A stretch of DNA of 7,053 nucleotides, from assembly GCA_023259685.1 (NCBI GenBank), contig JALRGP010000053.1, positions 1 to 7,053 on the forward strand, read 5' to 3'. This DNA comes from Alphaproteobacteria bacterium. Lineage in GTDB: Bacteria > Pseudomonadota > Alphaproteobacteria > JALRGP01. A program made the position numbers and the translations under genes. Position 1 is the first letter of the stretch; each line of letters opens with the position of its first letter. Below, piece by piece: positions 1-5,462 of the stretch. Below the pieces are notes generated by a model. The model searched no databases. It saw only the letters and a program-made list of their open reading frames with translations, and was not told the DNA's origin.

Positions 1-18
1 TTTTAAATTTAGTTTGGC

Positions 19-921
19 TTATCGTATGATGATGTCTTTACCCTCCATCGCTTGGGATGATAACATTTTTTTTAAAGAAGGATTAACGACGACATCTGAA
101 TTTTCAGGCTCTTTGACAATATTGTTAACCCATCTTTCATAAGTCGTCTTTAATTCATGTTTATTATTGATGCAAAAAGGTAAAATGGGATCATTTGTCA
201 TTTGTGACCTTAGATGATTCCATTGTTGTAAAGCTTGATCTATTTTTGTTTCATTTGGTAAAAAGTTTTTAATCAATTCTGGTTTTGAAAAAATATGCGC
301 ACATGTTTTAACAATTAATGGAAAAATTGAGTCATTTTTTAAATATTGAATGATTTTCTTAGAGTACTCTAAAACCAGATCATAAAATTTTGTTTTTTTG
401 AAACTATCGTTACGGCTATCACGAATTTGTGATACAAAATCCTCCACGTCTTTGATTAAAGTAGATCTTGACAACTTGTTATGCATTAACAGATCGTCCG
501 CGTGGATTAAAAAGAACATATTCCATACAGCCTCATCATGTTCTAGGAGGGTGTCTTTATTTTTGTCCAATTCAAACAAAGAATCTTTCATCACATTCAA
601 GCCCGATTCAATTTTTTTTTTTGTTTCTGGGGGCATGTCATTTAATAATTCAATGAATGGATAATGACAGGGCTCACTGTTAATATTGTCTTCAACACGT
701 CGTTGAATTTGGTCCTTGTGAGATATGTTGATATCTTTCAAAATTTGTTTGAATTTAATGAGCTGTTCGGATCTGTCTTTCTTAAACACACGACTATCAT
801 TCATGTCTTTTTCAATTTTTTTAATTGATTCTTCTATTTTTGCGCTATCAATGACTTGAGCGTATGAACAACACATCAATAATCCTAAAGAAATTTTTTT
901 TAAATGATGAAAAAACATCAT
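19..921 (-). CDS. Exported protein of unknown function with an EF-hand-like loop
   Basis: I do not recognise this 300-residue protein. The N-terminus is a plausible Sec signal peptide: basic residues (HHLKK, about 5-9), a hydrophobic stretch (about 10-18) and a likely cleavage after CSYA near residue 21, so an exported, probably periplasmic or secreted product is inferred. There is no convincing lipobox, because the residue before the first Cys is Met. The mature part is charged, Lys/Asp/Asn-rich and mostly helix-like, with three cysteines (C86, C208, C250) and no further membrane segment. Residues 119-130 (DKNKDTLLEHDE) fit the spacing of a calcium-binding EF-hand loop. Two ATG codons are adjacent (919-921 and 916-918). 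The GAGGA at 925-929 lies 3 nt from the first and 6 nt from the second, so the second may be the real start. It is last in a minus-strand run, 82 bp after the O-antigen-ligase-like gene, and has its own candidate promoter. Coding is secure; function is unknown. Confidence 0.8.
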   Translation of the reverse strand: MMFFHHLKKISLGLLMCCSYAQVIDSAKIEESIKKIEKDMNDSRVFKKDRSEQLIKFKQILKDINISHKDQIQRRVEDNINSEPCHYPFIELLNDMPPETKKKIESGLNVMKDSLFELDKNKDTLLEHDEAVWNMFFLIHADDLLMHNKLSRSTLIKDVEDFVSQIRDSRNDSFKKTKFYDLVLEYSKKIIQYLKNDSIFPLIVKTCAHIFSKPELIKNFLPNETKIDQALQQWNHLRSQMTNDPILPFCINNKHELKTTYERWVNNIVKEPENSDVVVNPSLKKMLSSQAMEGKDIIIR

Positions 922-924
922 TGA

Positions 925-929
925 TCCTC
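925..929 (-). promoter_or_regulatory. Ribosome binding site GAGGA of the exported-protein gene
   Basis: The minus strand reads GAGGA, then TCA, then ATGATG. Spacing is 3 nt to the first ATG and 6 nt to the second, which favours initiation at 916-918. This is the only SD-like match in front of any of the six major genes. Confidence 0.5.
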
Positions 930-942
930 GATTTAAATTCTA

Positions 943-971
943 TTTATATTAGAGCAAATAAAAGTTAACAA
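943..971 (-). promoter_or_regulatory. Candidate sigma-70-type promoter for the exported-protein gene
   Basis: On the minus strand TTGTTA (966-971) and TATAAA (943-948) are separated by exactly 17 bp. Transcription would begin near 936, leaving a leader of about 15 nt before the ATG pair, with GAGGA inside it. The -35 box overlaps a small inverted repeat, GTTAA (964-968) and TTAAC (976-980). The sequence is AT-rich, so chance matches are common. If real, the gene can be expressed independently of the upstream membrane-protein gene. Confidence 0.4.
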
Positions 972-1003
972 ATTATTAACAAAGATTCGATTCATTAGAT
1001 GAT

Positions 1004-2680
1004 TTATTGGATTGGTAAAAAACCCTGTACGTCTAATTTTTTTGCCAAATTTTGATGATAATTGTATAAATCCAATCGTCCTATTTTTTGATAAAGCTGA
1101 CCCATTATCCATTCATAGAGAGGACCTTCTTTATGGGGAAATGTGTATAACATATTAAGAGCGATCGTTGGTGGCAATGACATCATATAAGGAATAGCCA
1201 TATCTAGGCGTCTTGGAGCTTGTTGGATAAAATCAAGGGTTATCTTTTCACGTAAATGATGCAAAATAAGATCATTATTTTTGTTCAATAGTTCATTGAT
1301 ACCATTTAGCATAGCTAATTGTAAAAATAATGGCTTAGGAGATATATGACGTGCTGCCATATCCAATAAAGATGCTGATGGACGATTTCCTAATACCGTT
1401 GCCATATGCAGCCCCGTTGTTTCTTTGTGTCCCATTTGATCTGGAGAATGGTACCGTTGATACAAAGGATTAGCCGTTGGATAGGATGTTATACACGATA
1501 AACTTTTGAACACACCCCAACCCAGCACAATACAACACCCAATTTTGCTCCATACATTCATGGGATTTTTTTGAGAAAAATGACAACGATGTAACAAAAT
1601 ACATATTCCGCCTAGAATAAATGGATAACATACGGCGTCAATAAACCATGTTGAATGAATGGCACCAAAATAGATCAACATGATGGCTGCATACTTGATA
1701 TGATGGATGGAAACGGATTTTAAAATGGCTATTGGTAAATAAACAATCCATGCTAAACCAAAAATTCCAACACTTAATAATAATTCTGCCCATAAATTCA
1801 TGGTATGAAAGGAATATCCAAAACGTGCACCGCACCAATTGGGATTAAACGTGCCATTTTGGTAAAAACAAACGGACGTATTTAATATTTCTTGCACAGT
1901 GGCATCGCAAAAAGTCCCAAATCCTTGCCCGTACAATAAATGCCATGGGTGATGTAGAAAATAAGACCAAATAATTTCTAAAAATCGACGACGATGAATT
2001 AATGTTTCCATGGGAATCGTGCAAACGCCAATGATCATGATCAGTGGTACCAAAGCAACAACAGCAATGATCCATTTTTTATAAATAGCCACCCAACGTT
2101 GTGGAAGAATTATGATACATGCAACCAAAGGGGTCACGCACCATGCTGTTTTATTTTTTGAAATGTACATTAAAAATACAATAATCAAGGATAAAAAAAG
2201 TTGTACCCTCAATTTGTATAAGGTTAAAAATGGAATGAGTCCAAGGGCCACAAACCCTAGATAGGCTTTATAAACATAGCAATTATAATTAAAAAAAGTT
2301 AAATATCCCATGATTGCTGCGGTTGTAAACGCCGCAGGTCCAATATAGCGAACCAAATGATGATGATTCGTGGATTGATATAGACGAACAATTCCTAAAA
2401 AAGACATGATCATTAAAATACCTTCACCAATTTGCGGAGTCCCAAAAATATCCATCATTGGGCACCGGTGAAATGGAATCATGCACAGGGATCCTACCAG
2501 TAAAATAAGAAGGTAAGGTTCTGTATAACTTAAACGATGTAAGCGTTGAATACTATAGATAAAACTCATTAATCCAATGCCCCACAGCCCCAACACGGGC
2601 ATCTCTGCAATCCACACGCCATTCATCAAAAAAGGAAATCCCAAAACGCACAGCATAAAGGACAAAGCGAGAAGGATCAT
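1004..2680 (-). CDS. O-antigen ligase/polymerase-like polytopic membrane protein
   Basis: A 558-residue inner-membrane protein with roughly ten or more hydrophobic segments over residues 1-395, then a soluble, helix-rich C-terminal part (about 400-558). The segment around 229-308 has the layout of the Wzy_C / O-antigen ligase family: an Arg cluster (HRRRFLEIIW, R230-R232), a glycine turn (GQGFGTF, 251-257), a large periplasmic loop, then FHTMNLWAELLLSVGIFG (291-308), matching the family's H-N-x-x-L...E.G..G region. The upstream FGTPQIGEG (79-87) also fits this superfamily. Members move or polymerise undecaprenyl-linked glycans at the periplasmic face, as WaaL ligases, Wzy polymerases or glycan transferases to protein; the sequence does not decide which. 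No other polysaccharide gene is visible in the window. The C-terminal region may be TPR-like helical repeats, which is weakly supported. The ATG follows AAACCA with no Shine-Dalgarno. It lies 69 bp after rpoN on the same strand. The family call is fairly sure; the substrate is unknown. Confidence 0.75.
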   Translation of the reverse strand: MILLALSFMLCVLGFPFLMNGVWIAEMPVLGLWGIGLMSFIYSIQRLHRLSYTEPYLLILLVGSLCMIPFHRCPMMDIFGTPQIGEGILMIMSFLGIVRLYQSTNHHHLVRYIGPAAFTTAAIMGYLTFFNYNCYVYKAYLGFVALGLIPFLTLYKLRVQLFLSLIIVFLMYISKNKTAWCVTPLVACIIILPQRWVAIYKKWIIAVVALVPLIMIIGVCTIPMETLIHRRRFLEIIWSYFLHHPWHLLYGQGFGTFCDATVQEILNTSVCFYQNGTFNPNWCGARFGYSFHTMNLWAELLLSVGIFGLAWIVYLPIAILKSVSIHHIKYAAIMLIYFGAIHSTWFIDAVCYPFILGGICILLHRCHFSQKNPMNVWSKIGCCIVLGWGVFKSLSCITSYPTANPLYQRYHSPDQMGHKETTGLHMATVLGNRPSASLLDMAARHISPKPLFLQLAMLNGINELLNKNNDLILHHLREKITLDFIQQAPRRLDMAIPYMMSLPPTIALNMLYTFPHKEGPLYEWIMGQLYQKIGRLDLYNYHQNLAKKLDVQGFLPIQ

Positions 2681-2704
2681 TGGTTTGTATAATTAAATCT
2701 TTAT

Positions 2705-2724
2705 TAAATTTATATATAAATTTA
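2705..2724. repeat. 20-bp perfect AT-only palindrome in the rpoN/membrane-protein gap
   Basis: TAAATTTATATATAAATTTA reads the same on both strands. It is flanked and overlapped by two copies of TTTATTAAA (2700-2708 and 2721-2729). It lies between the rpoN stop and the start of the O-antigen-ligase-like gene. It has no GC pairs and no U-tract of the usual form, so a strong terminator is unlikely. It may be an operator, an easily melted site or simple AT drift. Confidence 0.4.
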
Positions 2725-2749
2725 TTAAAAAATTATTAATTTTAAAAAA

Positions 2750-4069
2750 TTACGACATCAAATAATGAACACGTCGTTGTTGAGATGATGCAATATTTAA
2801 ATTTTTTCGATATTTCGTGACAGTTCTCCTTGCGATTTTGATCCCTCTATTTTTCATTAATGTGACAATTTGATCATCGGAATAAGGACGCCCTGCAGGT
2901 TCATTATTAATAATTTTTTGCATAATATCCATAATTCCTTTGTGTGATATGTGCAGCTCATCACTGTTATTGATGGTATGAGTAAAGAAAAATTTCAGTG
3001 GAAAGGTTCCTTTTGGCGTTTTGATAAATTTTTGTGATGTAATTCGGCTGATGGTACTAGCGTGCATATCTAAATCATCCGCCAACATTTTTATGGACAT
3101 AGGTTTCAATGCTTGTGGTCCGTGATCAAAAAATGATTTTTGAATATCAACAATTTTTTTACCAACCTTTAATATTTTTTCATATCGATATTTAAGTGAT
3201 TGAATCAACCATTGACCTGCAGCATTTTGTTGTTTCATGTATGATTGCGCATGATGATCTTCCTGTGAAATTGATTTCAAAATAATGGATGGAATTGCAT
3301 CAGAATTAAGAAGCACCATGTAATTTTGATCTTCTTTTGTGACGATCAAATCCGGCATTTGTAGTAATGAAGGATCGAATTTTGAAAATCTTAAACCTGG
3401 TTTTGCACAACAATATGTTCTGATGTCACACAAAGTTTTTTTACAAAAATCATAACTTAGCTTTGTATTTTTGGATACGTATTGTAAATCATGATTTTCT
3501 AAATAATGTAAATTTTTAATGAAAATTTCCATAGGGGGTGAAAGCATGTGAAGTTTTTTTAATTGAATAGAGATGCATTCTTGAAGATTTCTGGCTCCAA
3601 CACCAATAGGGTCAAAATTTTGAATAATTTTTAAAGCTTTTTCAATTTTTTGAGGACTTTTTTTAATTAAATATGACAACTCTTCAATAGAATGATCTAA
3701 ATATCCAACGTCATTAATATAAGAGATAATCATTTTAGCAGTATCATGAAGATTTTTCGGAAGCTTTAAAAAAACTAATTGATCATTCAGATAGAATAAT
3801 AAACTATGATAATGAGGATCAGGAGAATTTAACAAAGGATCTTCAACTTCAGAAGATGTATTTTTCCCTCCTTGATAAGGAGTTGAAAACTGAACGTCTA
3901 CCAAAGGATGACGATTGGAAAAATCGTCTAAAAAATCCAACAATTCATCATGAGACATTTGCAATATTTCGATAGCTTGTTGCATATTTTGAGTCATTAC
4001 AAGTTTTTGTGAGGTGCTCACATTTAAATGCATTGTCATCGCAAGAATATTTTTATCTTTTACATTCAT
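2750..4069 (-). CDS. rpoN: RNA polymerase sigma-54 factor
   Basis: Sigma-54 directs RNA polymerase to -24/-12 promoters, and open-complex formation needs an AAA+ enhancer-binding protein. All regions are visible in 439 residues. Region I is Gln/Leu-rich (SQKLVMTQNMQQAIEILQMS, about 20-39), the activator-interacting part. A short acidic linker follows (about 70-85), then the core-binding domain (about 85-270). The helix-turn-helix that reads the -12 element is at about 325-345 (LADDLDMHASTISR), followed by the conserved TPKG...LKFFFT. The RpoN box that binds -24 is ARRTVTKYR (413-421), matching the family signature ARRTVAKYR except for one residue. Length is at the short end for the family, mainly from the small region II. 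The start is uncertain: no SD precedes 4069, and family members usually begin close to the ATGs at codons 11 or 13. It diverges from hfq. The hpf and ptsN genes that often follow rpoN in proteobacteria are absent here. Confidence 0.96.
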   Translation of the reverse strand: MNVKDKNILAMTMHLNVSTSQKLVMTQNMQQAIEILQMSHDELLDFLDDFSNRHPLVDVQFSTPYQGGKNTSSEVEDPLLNSPDPHYHSLLFYLNDQLVFLKLPKNLHDTAKMIISYINDVGYLDHSIEELSYLIKKSPQKIEKALKIIQNFDPIGVGARNLQECISIQLKKLHMLSPPMEIFIKNLHYLENHDLQYVSKNTKLSYDFCKKTLCDIRTYCCAKPGLRFSKFDPSLLQMPDLIVTKEDQNYMVLLNSDAIPSIILKSISQEDHHAQSYMKQQNAAGQWLIQSLKYRYEKILKVGKKIVDIQKSFFDHGPQALKPMSIKMLADDLDMHASTISRITSQKFIKTPKGTFPLKFFFTHTINNSDELHISHKGIMDIMQKIINNEPAGRPYSDDQIVTLMKNRGIKIARRTVTKYRKNLNIASSQQRRVHYLMS

Positions 4070-4169
4070 TATTTATATTTTTTATTAAAAAAAAGTTAAT
4101 TTTTTATAGATTCTTGCTATAAATATCTTTTTTCAACTACCATATATAAAAGAGAAAAATATTTTTTTA
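4070..4169. promoter_or_regulatory. Divergent AT-rich intergenic region between rpoN and hfq
   Basis: This 100-bp gap must carry the 5' ends of both genes unless distal promoters are used. It is almost entirely A and T, with A/T tracts that are probably bent. The best-defined element is the extended -10 for hfq. For rpoN, the minus strand has TTGAAA (4130-4135) and TATAAA (4102-4107), but these are 22 bp apart, too far for a normal sigma-70 promoter. Neither gene has a Shine-Dalgarno sequence. Confidence 0.5.
4115..4124 (+). promoter_or_regulatory. Candidate extended -10 promoter for hfq
   Basis: TGCTATAAAT contains TG, one base, then TATAAA (4118-4123), the extended -10 form that can work with a poor -35. 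The hexamer 17 bp upstream (GTTAAT, 4095-4100) matches TTGACA poorly. Initiation near 4130 would give a leader of about 40 nt before the hfq ATG. A later TATATA/TATAAA at 4143-4150 lacks a -35 at suitable spacing. Confidence 0.35.
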
Positions 4170-4469
4170 ATGTCCCAAGATAAACACGTCAACGTGCAAG
4201 ATGCTTTTTTAAATCATGTACGTAAAAATAAAACGCCTTTAACCGTTTTTTTAATTAATGGTGTCAAGCTTCAAGGAACCGTCTCATGGTTCGATTCATG
4301 CACTATCCTACTTCGTAGAGAAGGTCATTGCCAATTAATTTATAAAAAAGCTATTTCTACTTTAATGCCTCATGGACCGGTTCAATTGTTTGATGTTGCC
4401 GGTGGATCTGATGGATCTGTTTCCCAATCGGATGAGGAAGAATTTATGGAACACGAGGAGTTGTTCTAA
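4170..4469 (+). CDS. hfq: RNA-binding protein Hfq
   Basis: Hfq forms a hexameric ring that pairs small RNAs with mRNAs and binds poly(U) 3' ends and A-rich sequences. At 99 residues it has the full Sm fold at about 10-70. Q10 (E. coli Q8) is in QDAFLNHVRK; Sm1 covers LTVFLINGVKLQGTVSWFD (24-42); Sm2 carries LIYKKAIST (56-64). The RREGH variant (49-53) between Sm1 and Sm2, one residue longer than in E. coli, is alphaproteobacteria-like. Two proximal-pocket positions are unusual: C44 stands where E. coli has F42, and K60 replaces H57 of the near-invariant YKH motif, while K59 (K56) is kept. The C-terminal tail is short and ends in an acidic tip (DEEEFMEHEELF), like tips that aid RNA release in E. 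coli Hfq. There is no SD before the ATG. An intrinsic terminator follows 12 bp after the stop. Confidence 0.97.
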   Translation: MSQDKHVNVQDAFLNHVRKNKTPLTVFLINGVKLQGTVSWFDSCTILLRREGHCQLIYKKAISTLMPHGPVQLFDVAGGSDGSVSQSDEEEFMEHEELF

Positions 4470-4480
4470 ATCTTATTCTT

Positions 4481-4518
4481 TAAAAGGCATAAATTTTTTA
4501 TGCCTTTTATTTTATATT
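4481..4518 (+). terminator. Rho-independent terminator after hfq
   Basis: A perfect 13-bp stem (4481-4493 paired with 4497-4509) closes a 3-nt TTT loop. The arms are TAAAAGGCATAAA and TTTATGCCTTTTA, with three GC pairs in the middle. A T-rich tract follows the stem (TTTTATTTTATATT overall). It lies 12 bp after the hfq stop and ends only a few bases before the mltG start, so it should end most hfq transcripts or attenuate read-through into mltG. The flanking A-tract also makes a weaker reverse terminator possible, but no minus-strand gene needs one here. Confidence 0.8.
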
Positions 4519-4525
4519 ATTGTTC

Positions 4526-5458
4526 ATGTTAAAAAAATTTTTTGGAATTTTGGGTCTCATTGGCCTTTGTTTATTGATTTCTCCAAAAGGCACTATCAGA
4601 TCATGTCATCCTTCTGATGTTATTTTTTACATCCCTAAAGGATCAAATTTTATTGATATTGGACATTTATTGGTTGAGCAAAAAATATTAAAAAATCCTT
4701 GGCTATTTTATTTTTTTTCCATCATTCGAGAAAAACGGGCTAAACAAAAACGTTACCAAGCCGGAGAACATCTAATTCCAGCCACATCCAATGTATTTAA
4801 AGTGATTGATTTATTAAAAGAAAAACCAATTGAACGTTGGATGACAATTCCTGAAGGGTGGAGCGTTAAACAAATCATAGATGAGGTCAATAAACATCTA
4901 TTTTTAGAAGGTTCTGTTGAATCAATACCAAAAGAAGGTTGTTTGTTTCCGGCAACATATTACTTTATCAAAGGTGAAAAACGCCAAGTAATCATTGATT
5001 CTATGGCACAAAAAATGAGGAATGTTTTAAAAAAATTCAATATTTCTAATTTAGATCACATAATAATTCTTGCATCCATCATTCAAAAAGAAGCCGCCAA
5101 CAATGATGAGATGCCATTGATTTCTGCTGTGTTTCATAATCGTTTAAAACAAGGAATGCCTTTACAAGCAGATCCAACTATTATCTATGCCCTAAGCCCA
5201 GATTTTTCTTTATCACGCCCATTAAGCAAAGCGGATTTAAAACTCAACTCTCTTTATAACACATATATGTACAAAGGATTACCACCCACACCAATTTGTT
5301 GTCCCGGGTATCACGCCATTGCTTCAGCTGTTTCTCCTCTTCAAACAAACGATTTATTTTTTGTTAAAGATCCTTACAATAAAAAACATCAATTTTCTAA
5401 TAAATACAAAGACCACCAACGTCATGTGAAAAATTTACGTTTGTTTGAAAAAAAATAA
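4526..5458 (+). CDS. mltG: Endolytic murein transglycosylase MltG (YceG-like)
   Basis: MltG is a membrane-anchored lytic transglycosylase that cuts nascent glycan strands inside the chain and so helps end peptidoglycan polymerisation. From the ATG at 4526 it is 310 residues. A short cytoplasmic LKK is followed by one membrane helix (about 5-19), then a LysM-like subdomain (about 28-100: VIFYIPKGSNF, then QAGEHLIP). The YceG catalytic domain follows, with ASIIQKEA containing the likely catalytic E189, then VFHNRL, MPLQADPTIIYAL, and the late motif YNTYMYKGLPPTPICCPG. The usual closing segment FV(A)...H.FS..Y.DH is present as FVKDPYNKKHQFS, with a lysine-rich loop. Length is typical. An in-frame TTG at 4520 is an alternative start, but neither has a Shine-Dalgarno. 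A terminator hairpin ends 16 bp before the ATG, so mltG probably has its own start site or depends on read-through. The photolyase-family gene follows after 4 bp. Confidence 0.93.
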   Translation: MLKKFFGILGLIGLCLLISPKGTIRSCHPSDVIFYIPKGSNFIDIGHLLVEQKILKNPWLFYFFSIIREKRAKQKRYQAGEHLIPATSNVFKVIDLLKEKPIERWMTIPEGWSVKQIIDEVNKHLFLEGSVESIPKEGCLFPATYYFIKGEKRQVIIDSMAQKMRNVLKKFNISNLDHIIILASIIQKEAANNDEMPLISAVFHNRLKQGMPLQADPTIIYALSPDFSLSRPLSKADLKLNSLYNTYMYKGLPPTPICCPGYHAIASAVSPLQTNDLFFVKDPYNKKHQFSNKYKDHQRHVKNLRLFEKK

Positions 5459-5462
5459 ATAC

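Noticed and set aside
398..664. Plus-strand open frames opposite the exported-protein gene (also 468-656)
   Set aside because: They lie wholly antisense to a well-formed gene, have low-complexity Ser/Phe-rich products with no recognisable domain, and lack a ribosome binding site.
859..879. Lipoprotein lipobox at LLMCC in the exported protein
   Set aside because: The residue before the Cys is Met, not Gly/Ala/Ser, so lipidation is not supported. A normal signal peptidase I site after CSYA is more likely.
1638..2075. Minus-strand overlapping frames inside the O-antigen-ligase-like gene
   Set aside because: These are same-strand out-of-frame shadows rich in His, Trp and Cys with no family resemblance. 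The main frame is continuous and matches a known family.
4372..4617. Plus-strand frame bridging hfq and mltG
   Set aside because: It runs through the hfq 3' end, the terminator hairpin and the mltG 5' end in another frame. Both overlapped genes are clearly real.
5445..5462. TTG start for the photolyase-family gene, adding six residues and overlapping mltG
   Set aside because: The ATG at 5463 places the conserved VVWFKRDLR at the usual distance from the N-terminus. The extension is a lysine-rich read of an A-tract.
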